Of a DNA stretch of 19,226 nt, positions 4,957 through 12,350 are shown one piece after another. Source of the stretch: Rhodospirillaceae bacterium (GTDB lineage Bacteria; Pseudomonadota; Alphaproteobacteria; UBA8366; GCA-2717185); contig PBDC01000090.1 in the NCBI GenBank assembly GCA_002717185.1, positions 1-19,226 of the forward strand, written 5' to 3'. Positions within the stretch are counted from its first letter, which is position 1. Each line of letters begins with the position of its first letter. The notes below the pieces were generated by a model. It had not been told where the DNA came from and did not search any database. It saw only the letters and a list, made by a program, of their open reading frames with translations. Made by a program: the position numbers and the translations under genes.

Positions 4957-7278
4957 ATGACAAAATACTCAATCGGTCAGTCCGTGCCGCGCACGGAAGA
5001 CCCGAGATTGTTGCGCGGTACTGGAAACTATGTCGACGATTTCAACCAGCCGAACCAGGTCTATGCCATTATGGTGCGCTCGCCCCATGCGCATGCAGCG
5101 ATTAAGGCAATCGACGTTGTTGAGGCATCGGGTATGCCAGGCGTGATAGCAGTCTTGACAGGCGCCGATTATGCGTCTGATGGCTTGGGATCGATCACGG
5201 GGCCATCACCATACCAACGCCGCGATGGGTCGACCATGTTTCGACCGTCGCGCCCCGCCTTGACCTCCGACCGTGCGCGACATGTGGGTCAGATCGTCGC
5301 CATGGTCGTCGCCGAAACAGTAGAACAGGCCAAGGATGCTGCCGAGGCTGTCCAAATCGATTACGATCCTTTGCCGGTCAATGTAGTAACTGAATCGGCG
5401 CGCAAGTCGACAGCGATCTGGGGCGACTGTCCGGACAACGAATCTTTTTTCTATCAAGTTGGCGATAAGGAAGCGGTGGATAGCGCTGTTGCCGGAGCCG
5501 CGCATGTGATCCAACAACGCTACGTCATCAATCGCATAACGGCGAACGCGATGGAACCCCGTGGCGCGCTCGCTGAATGGGACCCGGGTACCGAGCGTTA
5601 TACGATTTACACTGGCGTGCAGCGGCCCTATGCCTGGCGCGCGACCTTGTCGAAGAAACTGTTCCACGTGCGAGAGAGCCAAATCCGCTTCGTTACGGGC
5701 GACCTAGGCGGCTCCTTTGGCATGAAAGGCGCGATTTACCCAGAAGTGCCGCTGGTCGCTTGGGCAGCGAAGCGATTGGATCGGCCGGTCAAGTGGCGGT
5801 GTGAACGCAGTGAAGGGTTTCCAGCAGATGATCACGCCCGCGACAATGTGAGTGATGTCACACTAGCGCTAGATGAAAACGGCAAGTTCCTTGCTATGGG
5901 GGTGGAGACCAGTGCCGCTCTTGGCGCCTACGTAGCTTTCCTGGGCATGGGTGCGCCGACCGGCAATGTCGGTGGGTTGGCCGGCGTGTATACGACGCCG
6001 GCACTGCATGTTGCTGTCTCAGCCGTAATGACTAATACCTCGCCGACCTCGCCTTATCGCGGCGCGGGACGGCCAGAAGCTTCCTACATTCTAGAACGGA
6101 CAATTGATATCGCTGCTGGAAGGCTCGGCATCGATCCTGTGGAGTTGCGCCGGCGCAATATGATTTCGCCCGACCAGATGCCCTACAAGACGCCGCTCAC
6201 CTTCGAATACGATTGCGGTGAATTCGAAGCCGTTCTGAACAAGACTTTGAAGAAGGCGAATTACGATGGCTTCGCAGCGCGCCGGTCGGAAAGTGAGGCT
6301 GCGGGTAAATTGCGGGGTATTGGTATTTCCTGCACGATCGAGCGGGCGGCCGCTGCACAGCTTGAGACAGCAGAGTTGCGATTTGACCCGGCGGGCGATG
6401 CTACGATCTTGATTGGTACTACGCCGCATGGCCAGGGACACGAAACAATATACAAGCAAATCGTTTGCGGAACGTTAGGGCTCGATCCCGAACGGGTCCG
6501 CGTGATTGAGGGTGATACAGATGCAGTTTCCTTTGGCACTGGCACCGGTGGATCTCGGACGGCGACCATAGGGTCCGCTGCCGTGCTGCGCGCCATGGAG
6601 AAGGTAATCGACAAGACCAAGAAAATTGCCGCACACACAATGGAGGTGGCGAAAGAGGATGTTACATTCGAAGAGGGTCAGTTCACCATCGCTGGGACGG
6701 ATCGGTCGATGACTTTCCTCGATGTGGCGGCGCTAGCTTTTGATCCGTTCAAACTGCCGCCTGATATCGAACCGACATTGGCCGAGCTGGCAAGCTATTC
6801 GCCGGAAGTCGAAAATTTTCCAAATGGCTGCCACATTGTCGAAGTGGAGATTGAGCCGGAGACCGGAGAAGTTGAGCTCTCTCGGTACTCGGTCGTCGAT
6901 GATTGTGGTCTTGAACTTAATCCGCTGTTGGTGAAAGGGCAGGTGCATGGCGGTATCGCCCAGGGTGTTGGTCAGGCTTTGATGGAGAATATGGTCTATC
7001 ACCGCGATAGTGGCCAACTAATAAGCGGCTCGTTTATGGATTACAGCATGCCCCGGGCTAACGATCTCTGCGACTACGATGTCGGTGCTCATCCGGTACT
7101 GACCAAAACAAATCCTCTTGGTGTAAAGGGTGTGGGCGAGGCGGGAACAGTGGGCGCTCTAGCTGCGGTAATGAACGCGATCAACAACGCATTGGCCGCG
7201 CTAGGCATCGAACATTTTGAGATGCCAGCAACTCCGGATCGCGTGTGGAAGGCTATTGATGAAGCAAGGAGCGATTAG
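4957..7278 (+). CDS. Molybdopterin-binding large subunit of a xanthine dehydrogenase/CoxL-family hydroxylase (no small or medium subunit nearby)
   Basis: A 773-residue catalytic subunit of the molybdenum hydroxylase family, which inserts water-derived oxygen into an aldehyde, heteroaromatic or similar carbon. The frame extends upstream to 4855, but the protein aligns from MTKYSIGQSVPRTEDPRLL, so the ATG at 4957 with AGGGA upstream is chosen; earlier codons lie inside the SDR gene. Seen are GTGNYVDD near the N-terminus, the cofactor loop GDLGGSFGMKG (248-258), the active-site loop SPYRGAGR (365-372) and the molybdenum base Glu728 in GVGEAG. The cysteine-containing AYRCSFR loop of true CO dehydrogenase is absent, so CO oxidation is unlikely. 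The usual 2Fe-2S and FAD subunit genes are missing next to it. Last gene of the operon. Confidence 0.9.
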   Translation: MTKYSIGQSVPRTEDPRLLRGTGNYVDDFNQPNQVYAIMVRSPHAHAAIKAIDVVEASGMPGVIAVLTGADYASDGLGSITGPSPYQRRDGSTMFRPSRPALTSDRARHVGQIVAMVVAETVEQAKDAAEAVQIDYDPLPVNVVTESARKSTAIWGDCPDNESFFYQVGDKEAVDSAVAGAAHVIQQRYVINRITANAMEPRGALAEWDPGTERYTIYTGVQRPYAWRATLSKKLFHVRESQIRFVTGDLGGSFGMKGAIYPEVPLVAWAAKRLDRPVKWRCERSEGFPADDHARDNVSDVTLALDENGKFLAMGVETSAALGAYVAFLGMGAPTGNVGGLAGVYTTPALHVAVSAVMTNTSPTSPYRGAGRPEASYILERTIDIAAGRLGIDPVELRRRNMISPDQMPYKTPLTFEYDCGEFEAVLNKTLKKANYDGFAARRSESEAAGKLRGIGISCTIERAAAAQLETAELRFDPAGDATILIGTTPHGQGHETIYKQIVCGTLGLDPERVRVIEGDTDAVSFGTGTGGSRTATIGSAAVLRAMEKVIDKTKKIAAHTMEVAKEDVTFEEGQFTIAGTDRSMTFLDVAALAFDPFKLPPDIEPTLAELASYSPEVENFPNGCHIVEVEIEPETGEVELSRYSVVDDCGLELNPLLVKGQVHGGIAQGVGQALMENMVYHRDSGQLISGSFMDYSMPRANDLCDYDVGAHPVLTKTNPLGVKGVGEAGTVGALAAVMNAINNALAALGIEHFEMPATPDRVWKAIDEARSD

Positions 7279-7420
7279 GTGCCGCCAAATAAGTTCTCGG
7301 ATATTGCTGTTTGGTAGTTCTGCAAACTGTTTAGCCACCATCCGAATTTCAGGTTTAAGAGAAGGTCTGTCACGGCGAGGTAGGCAGGCGACAAGATAGG
7401 CTGTGCAACGAAGGTAGGAT

Positions 7421-7440
7421 CGGTTACCAATTTATAACCG
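7421..7440. repeat. Inverted repeat in convergent intergenic region
   Basis: CGGTTA (7421-7426) and TAACCG (7435-7440) are perfect arms around CCAATTTA. It lies about 20 bases before the putative terminator, downstream of the molybdenum enzyme gene. No T-run follows, so it may only help 3' end stability of the operon transcript. Confidence 0.3.
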
Positions 7441-7457
7441 CGACACTAGCTTAGCAG

Positions 7458-7485
7458 AAAGGTCAATATTATTAGACCTTTATTT
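7458..7485. terminator. Probable intrinsic terminator between convergent genes
   Basis: AAAGGTC (7458-7464) pairs with GACCTTT (7475-7481) around the AT loop AATATTATTA, and TATTT continues on the plus strand. It is the best hairpin between the end of the plus-strand operon (7278) and the stop of the minus-strand gene (7547). The seven-base stem has only three G-C pairs, so termination may be partial. The rest of 7279-7546 shows no gene. Confidence 0.55.
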
Positions 7486-7546
7486 GCCCGAGCTTTTAAT
7501 GGCTTGAGGCTTGTGTGTTGTTGTTTAAACCTTTTGGGGACCCGGG

Positions 7547-8596
7547 TCAGCCTTCAGTTTCACCACTCGGTGAAAGACGCCAGTTTAATGTGTCACCCTC
7601 ATTTTCGACACTGACATCGATAAACTTGCGGTGGGAAGACACCGCACCTCGCCACAGTTCGATCCAGCAGGACAGCATAGTGTCGCGGTCGTCGCCATCC
7701 ATGCCCCGTACGATCCGCAGACCCTTCTGCCGAACTGTAGCAGAGCGCTTTTCGGTGTGTATGAAAAGGTCGGCCGCGTCACCCATGCCTTCGAAAGCGG
7801 TTGCCAAAAACTGCGCAGCATCTGCGACATCTCCATCTTTGCAGCCTAAAGTGTTCGCCATGTGCATGTATTGCTGCAGCCCCGTCAGGCGAGCCGCCCT
7901 ACTACCAAGCTCGATCGTTCGATTTTGGCCGATAATACTCGTTAGTTCCCGAATACCATTCCGGCAGAATTCAATCGCGTAGTTACGTGCGGCTTTCGTT
8001 AACCTGTCTTGGCTCCATTGTTCGATGGGCGGGCTAGGCTGCGCCGCCGGGTCGAACTGAGGCGGTGTTTCGTTTGGGGCGAACTGGAGTCGTTCCTCCG
8101 GACTAAGATCGTGATCATACTCCTTGAAATAACCGCAGAAGCCGAACTGTCCAGTGAGGTCTTCAGAAACGCAGACAAAGCCCAGATGTGGGTTTCGCAA
8201 AGATACGCCGTTTTGGGCATACCAGCCCTTCAAAAACCCACGGCTTGCCTCGACCGGGATACCGCAGATCGCCGGCCCGTCATACATCCACCGTGGATAG
8301 CGAAATCGGACCCAGGCTTTCGTATCCGAATCTGCCATGTACTCGACACGGACACCACCGACGCTGTTTGACAGCACATGATATTTCGCGCATGCCACCG
8401 CGTGGGGCAGAGCCTCTAGGCCCAATTTATTGAAGCTGGAGAGAAATTTGTCTTCATGTTGCTGGCGAAATAACCGGAATATCCATTCGCCTACGACCTC
8501 TTTGCCTTCCTCCACGGCTACCATCAATTGAAGTCCCAGAAAATATTGATGGTGTAGATGCGCCTGGACCTCGATTGGCCTCCTGTTGTCGGACAT
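7547..8596 (-). CDS. Unrecognised protein of 349 residues, conserved-looking
   Basis: I do not recognise a named family. Codon use and composition look genuine and the frame covers the whole interval. The protein has no signal peptide or membrane segment. Residues about 1-80 look helical. A central block rich in aromatic residues and glycine runs from FRYPRWMYDGP through RGFLKGWYAQNG and GFVCVSEDLTGQ to GFCGYFKEYDHDL. A Pro-rich linker (NETPPQFDPAAQPSPP) follows, then a second helical domain to the C-terminus. The central block vaguely recalls small-molecule-binding V4R-type domains, which also end in a Gly/Cys-rich strand; this is a weak resemblance only. It is 137 bases downstream of a GMC oxidoreductase on the same strand. 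The ATG has only a weak purine site. Its place inside the catabolic block suggests a role in the same pathway. Confidence 0.75.
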   Translation of the reverse strand: MSDNRRPIEVQAHLHHQYFLGLQLMVAVEEGKEVVGEWIFRLFRQQHEDKFLSSFNKLGLEALPHAVACAKYHVLSNSVGGVRVEYMADSDTKAWVRFRYPRWMYDGPAICGIPVEASRGFLKGWYAQNGVSLRNPHLGFVCVSEDLTGQFGFCGYFKEYDHDLSPEERLQFAPNETPPQFDPAAQPSPPIEQWSQDRLTKAARNYAIEFCRNGIRELTSIIGQNRTIELGSRAARLTGLQQYMHMANTLGCKDGDVADAAQFLATAFEGMGDAADLFIHTEKRSATVRQKGLRIVRGMDGDDRDTMLSCWIELWRGAVSSHRKFIDVSVENEGDTLNWRLSPSGETEG

Positions 8597-8654
8597 TTCC
8601 CGGAAATACCTTTGGTTATTACCTTGTTCGGTTGTTATACGCTGGCCGGTCTAG

Positions 8655-8676
8655 CGCCGCCGGAGCCCCGGCGGCG
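8655..8676. repeat. Strong GC hairpin between GMC gene and downstream gene
   Basis: CGCCGCCGG (8655-8663) and CCGGCGGCG (8668-8676) form a perfect nine-base stem with the loop AGCC. On the plus strand a TATTTTT run follows after six bases. On the minus strand, the coding direction of both flanking genes, no T-run follows. It may stop antisense transcription from the plus strand, or protect the 3' end of the aldo-keto reductase/GMC transcript before the next gene. Confidence 0.55.
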
Positions 8677-8714
8677 AGAAGTATTTTTGATCTGACGGTG
8701 TGTTTCCCTTCCAC

Positions 8715-8734
8715 GCCGTTCATTGCCGTTCATT
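8715..8734. repeat. Perfect 10-bp tandem duplication at the GMC stop codon
   Basis: GCCGTTCATT occurs twice in a row (8715-8724 and 8725-8734). The second copy contributes the last base of the GMC gene's TAA stop on the minus strand. It looks like a recent slippage duplication, with no evident function. Confidence 0.6.
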
Positions 8735-10338
8735 TAACCTAGCCTATGCTGCTCTGCCTTAATCATGTCCGCTGCCTTTTCGGCGATCATTAAGACCGTC
8801 GCGTTGGTATTGGCTGAGACCATGCAGGGCATAATAGAAGCGTCGATGACGCGGAGACCTTTCAGCCCGTGCATCTTCAGGCTCGGATCAACGACGGCCA
8901 TCGGGTCTGTACCCATCTTGCATGTGCCGATTGGATGATAGACGGTAGCTCCGTTGCCACGCAGGTAGTCCAGAATTTCGTCGTCGCTCTGCACGTCTGA
9001 ACCGGGGATTGCTTCCATCTCAACAAATTTTTCCATGGCCGGCTGCTCGAAGATACGCCGGGCAGCTTTAGCGCCGGCGATCATAGTATCCTGATCGATT
9101 TTATCACCAAGATAGTTTGGCCGGATTGAGGGGTGCGCCATAGGGTCTTTAGAAACGCAATGCACCGAACCCGTGCTCGATGGTCGGTGTTGCCAGAAGC
9201 CCGTTGTCATGCCAGGGAAATCGTCCAGAACGCCAATTTGCCCGTCGACATAGCTGGCTGGAGCGAAAGAGATTTGGATATCCGGTGTTTCGATACCAGG
9301 CATTACCTTGATCGAGGCACTGACATTGCCTGGTGCTGCGGTCAGAAGACCGGTACGCGTCGTGGCATAGCGTAATAACTCAACGCCGAGGCGCCAGCCG
9401 CGCGAGCGCTCATTAAACGTTCCAATACCTTTTGCCTTGAAGCAAAGCCGGGCTAAATAATGATCCTGCAGGTTCTCCCCGACGCCGGGCTGGTGATGCA
9501 CTACCTCTATGCCCAGCTTCTTCAGCCGCTCGCCGTCACCGATGCCGGATAGTTCGAGGATTTGCGGTGAGCCGATTGAGCCGGCGCTAAGTAACACCTC
9601 GCGACTGGCCCGCGCTTCTCTCTCTGTACCGCTTTGCATGTAAGCGACGCCGACGGCGAGGCCCTCTTCGACGATGATGCGCCGCGTGTGCGCTTCCGTC
9701 TCGATCTTTAGGTTGGGTCGTGGCCGGGCTGCCTTTAGATAGGTCTGCGCCGTACTCTGCCGACGGCCATTCTTCAACGCCTGTTGGAAATACCCGACAC
9801 CTTCTTGCGTCGCGCCGTTATAGTCGCTGTTCCTGGGGATCCCTGCCTCTACGCAGGCGTCCATGAAGGTCTCAGTGAGCGGATGCTGCTCGATCGGCTC
9901 GCGCACATTGATAGGGCCTCCAAGGCCGCGGATGGCCGGATCGCCGACTTCGGCATTCTCGAATTTCTTGAAGTAGTCGAGTACATCGTCGAATGACCAG
10001 CCGCGGTTACCACGTTGCGCCCAGCCGTCGTAGTCCTCTCGCTGGCCTCTGACGATCAGGTGACCGTTGATTGAGGATGAGCCGCCGAGCACCTTGCCGC
10101 GCGGCCAATGGATCGCTCGATTACCCCAGCCTTCCTCTCTTTCGGTCGCAAAGCACCAGTTGATCTTCTCGTTATACAGGGTCTTGAAGAAGCCGGCAGG
10201 GATGTGGATGAAGGGATAGGTATCCCTTGGCCCTGCTTCCAGAAGCAGTACCGAAATGTCTGGATCCTCGGTCAGTCGGTTAGCTAGTACGCAGCCGGCT
10301 GAGCCGGCGCCGACGATGACATAGTCGTACGTCTCCAT
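8734..10338 (-). CDS. GMC family FAD-dependent alcohol dehydrogenase/oxidase (choline dehydrogenase-like)
   Basis: A 534-residue glucose-methanol-choline oxidoreductase that oxidises an alcohol to the aldehyde or ketone with FAD. The ADP-binding motif GAGSAG (10-15), GMC signature WPRGKVLGGSSSING (78-92) and second signature near GSIGSPQILELSG are all visible. The catalytic pair is His468 (YHPIGTCKMG) and Asn512 (ANTNA), with the same 44-residue spacing as in choline oxidase. No secretion signal is seen, so it probably works in the cytoplasm or at the inner membrane. The start is supported by AGGAG seven bases upstream. It follows the aldo-keto reductase by 19 bases on the same strand. It is a clear paralogue of the plus-strand GMC gene at 12351. 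Family sure, substrate unknown. Confidence 0.93.
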   Translation of the reverse strand: METYDYVIVGAGSAGCVLANRLTEDPDISVLLLEAGPRDTYPFIHIPAGFFKTLYNEKINWCFATEREEGWGNRAIHWPRGKVLGGSSSINGHLIVRGQREDYDGWAQRGNRGWSFDDVLDYFKKFENAEVGDPAIRGLGGPINVREPIEQHPLTETFMDACVEAGIPRNSDYNGATQEGVGYFQQALKNGRRQSTAQTYLKAARPRPNLKIETEAHTRRIIVEEGLAVGVAYMQSGTEREARASREVLLSAGSIGSPQILELSGIGDGERLKKLGIEVVHHQPGVGENLQDHYLARLCFKAKGIGTFNERSRGWRLGVELLRYATTRTGLLTAAPGNVSASIKVMPGIETPDIQISFAPASYVDGQIGVLDDFPGMTTGFWQHRPSSTGSVHCVSKDPMAHPSIRPNYLGDKIDQDTMIAGAKAARRIFEQPAMEKFVEMEAIPGSDVQSDDEILDYLRGNGATVYHPIGTCKMGTDPMAVVDPSLKMHGLKGLRVIDASIMPCMVSANTNATVLMIAEKAADMIKAEQHRLG

Positions 10339-10357
10339 ATCCGATCTCCTATGTTAA

Positions 10358-11317
10358 TTAAAAGGCCGCCTCGATCTGGGCTATCTCCTGAGCGCTGAGG
10401 GGCTCCGCTGCCTCCGCTTTTAGGCAGTCCTCCAATTCAGCGCGGTTCTTCACGCCGAGCACGACCGTATCAACACCATTCATGGTGAGTGCGTAACGAT
10501 GCGCCAAAGCAGCGGCCGACTCGCCGCGTTTGGCAGCGAGGGCTCGAAAATTTCCAGCCTTGTTAAAGTCAATTCGAACTCCGTGCTCTTTAGGCAAATC
10601 ACGATCGAGCGCGTCGGTGAAGGCGCCACCCTGCACTGCACGGATCCCCATGACGCCGATGCCATGTGCGTTCGCCGCAGTGATGACTTCTCGCGCGCGA
10701 GTGGGTGTGCCGAAGAAATTTATCTCACCAGCAGAATCGATCGGATTGGCAAGGCATTGCACGACAGCGGGTTTCGGATCGCTTTCCAATGCTTCGATGA
10801 TCTGTGGCGGGATACCGATGCCGGTAATGCCCCAGGCTCCGATGCGACCCTGTGCAACTAGCCTTTCGAAGGCGGGTCTTAAATGATCGTGGAAAATTTT
10901 GCGCCGAGTTGCCGGCCGCTCACCATAAGCGCTGATGTCGTAATCGTCTGGCACTATGTTGGAATGCAGCAAAAATACGTCCACACGTTCCAACCGCGCC
11001 CGTTTAAGGCTGGCCGTGAGGCTGTCCGTCAGCGTTTTCTCGACTTCGGTGGGGTCTGTCGTCCCAAGCCGGCATTTCGTAGTGACCCTGATGCCACCTG
11101 GCAGTCTGCCATTGAATGCAGCGCCTATGACATTTTCCGCCTCTCCCATGCCGTAGGTCGGTGCCAGGTCGAGCAGGGTAATGCCCGCATCAATTGCGGC
11201 GTGCACGGTGGCGACGCATTCATCCCGATTTGTTTTCCCCCAGAGCTGACCGATGCCGCCGCCGCCAAGGGCTAAAGCGCTAACCGGCCATAGGCCACCA
11301 AGCTGTCTTGTCTGCAT
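10358..11317 (-). CDS. Aldo-keto reductase
   Basis: A 319-residue NADPH-type aldo-keto reductase with the TIM-barrel tetrad visible: Asp50 and Tyr55 (LLDLAPTYG), Lys81 (TTKCR) and His118 (FLLHSN). The frame can be opened to a GTG at 11410, but that would abut the divergent ATG at 11411 and add an unalignable leader. I therefore start at the ATG at 11317-11315 (MQTRQLGGLWPVSALALGGG), which matches the family N-terminus and has a purine-rich AAGAGA upstream. The QLGGL/SALALGGGGIG opening and the YGMGEAE helix resemble the L-galactose/D-threo-aldose dehydrogenase branch. Likely role: interconversion of a carbonyl and alcohol intermediate. Co-transcribed with the GMC gene. Confidence 0.88.
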   Translation of the reverse strand: MQTRQLGGLWPVSALALGGGGIGQLWGKTNRDECVATVHAAIDAGITLLDLAPTYGMGEAENVIGAAFNGRLPGGIRVTTKCRLGTTDPTEVEKTLTDSLTASLKRARLERVDVFLLHSNIVPDDYDISAYGERPATRRKIFHDHLRPAFERLVAQGRIGAWGITGIGIPPQIIEALESDPKPAVVQCLANPIDSAGEINFFGTPTRAREVITAANAHGIGVMGIRAVQGGAFTDALDRDLPKEHGVRIDFNKAGNFRALAAKRGESAAALAHRYALTMNGVDTVVLGVKNRAELEDCLKAEAAEPLSAQEIAQIEAAF

Positions 11318-11410
11318 GTCTCTTGTCCGTGTTCCTAAAGCCGATTCGGCAATCGAAGCGCAGTGATTGTAGAGTTCTGTGACCGGAATGGAAGCTAAGG
11401 AGATAGGCAC
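11318..11410. promoter_or_regulatory. Divergent promoter region between aldo-keto reductase and epimerase genes
   Basis: These 93 bases separate two head-to-head units. Strong Shine-Dalgarno AAGGAG (11397-11402) lies eight bases before the plus-strand ATG. A possible minus-strand -10 (TACAAT, forward 11366-11371) has a poor -35. A short dyad CCGA-T-TCGG occupies 11341-11349. One regulator could control both units, but no clear operator is identified. Confidence 0.4.
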
Positions 11411-12349
11411 ATGTCGATTTTTGTCATCGGGGGCACCGGGTTCATTGGCTCACGCCTAACACGCGCCCTGGCTGGGCAGGGCGAAAAGATCGTCTGCATG
11501 GATATCAATCCGCACACAGCTGACTTCAAAGACCTGGGAGATCAAGTTACGGTCGTTCGGGGCGACATGACCCAGTTCGATGACGTGCTGGCCATGATGG
11601 CAGAAGCTGAAGCGGTTCGGGTCATTAACCTGTCCTACTTCCTTGGAAACTTTCATCCACCGCATTTGGCAACAAAGCTCAATGTAATCGGCATGGATAA
11701 CTGCTTCGAGGCCTCGCGGATTCTGGGTGTGAAGAGAGTTGTCTATGCTAGTTCGCTGGCGGTCTACGGCAAGCAACATCATTACGGCGAGCGGCCGGTC
11801 ACAGAGGATGACTTCTCATATGGCCATGACCAATACGCCATGCACAAGATTTTTAACGAGTGGCAGGCCGAGGACTATATGGATAAGTACGACATATCGA
11901 TCACCGGCGTTCGGCCGACTAACGTCACCGGGCCGGACAAGGTGCGCGGCTCTGTTGATCATGTGAACTGCATCACCCAGCCGGCGCGCGGCAATCCCGT
12001 GTCTTTCTCTTATGCCGACTTCATGCGTTTGCCCATACATGTCGACGATATCACGGAGGTCTTCAAACGTGTGCTTATGGCGGATGACCCGCAGTACGCG
12101 GTTTACAATTCCGGTGGCACAAGCATCAGCATGGGCGAGATTGCGGAGATAGTGCGCGGTTACCTGCCGGACGCCGACATCACCTTCGAAAACCAAACCG
12201 GCGGCTACGCGGAGTCCAGCGTTTTTATGATGGACAACAGCCGACTGATTAATGAGTTCGGGGTACAGTACCGGCCCTATTCGGAACGGGTGCTGCAAAT
12301 AATCAACGAAGTGCGCCAAGACGAGGGGCTCTCGAAGATCTCGGGCTAA
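11411..12349 (+). CDS. NAD(P)-dependent epimerase/dehydratase (extended SDR)
   Basis: A 312-residue extended short-chain dehydrogenase of the NAD-dependent epimerase/dehydratase group. GGTGFIG (7-13) binds the cofactor, and Asp31 after beta-2 (CMDIN) points to NAD. Ser115 (YASSLAVYG) and Tyr142/Lys146 (YAMHK) form the catalytic set. RPTNVTGP (about 168-175) and the late LPIHVDDI motif are usual for the group. In a catabolic setting such proteins often act as dehydrogenases or reductases on sugar-like or aromatic substrates rather than on nucleotide sugars. The start has AAGGAG at ideal spacing. Only one base separates its stop from the ATG of the GMC gene, so the two are translationally coupled and probably act in successive steps. 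Confidence 0.88.
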   Translation: MSIFVIGGTGFIGSRLTRALAGQGEKIVCMDINPHTADFKDLGDQVTVVRGDMTQFDDVLAMMAEAEAVRVINLSYFLGNFHPPHLATKLNVIGMDNCFEASRILGVKRVVYASSLAVYGKQHHYGERPVTEDDFSYGHDQYAMHKIFNEWQAEDYMDKYDISITGVRPTNVTGPDKVRGSVDHVNCITQPARGNPVSFSYADFMRLPIHVDDITEVFKRVLMADDPQYAVYNSGGTSISMGEIAEIVRGYLPDADITFENQTGGYAESSVFMMDNSRLINEFGVQYRPYSERVLQIINEVRQDEGLSKISG

Positions 12350-12350
12350 T

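Noticed and set aside
4957..7278. Carbon monoxide dehydrogenase (CoxL) function
   Set aside because: The active-site loop is PYRGAGR rather than the cysteine-containing AYRCSFR loop, and CoxS/CoxM genes are absent.
7009..7540. Additional small gene or riboswitch after the molybdenum enzyme
   Set aside because: Only short hairpins and stop-rich frames were seen in 7279-7546; nothing resembles a known RNA element.
11318..11410. GTG-initiated N-terminal extension of the aldo-keto reductase
   Set aside because: Would occupy the whole divergent promoter region and abut the opposite ATG; the ATG at 11317 aligns with the family.
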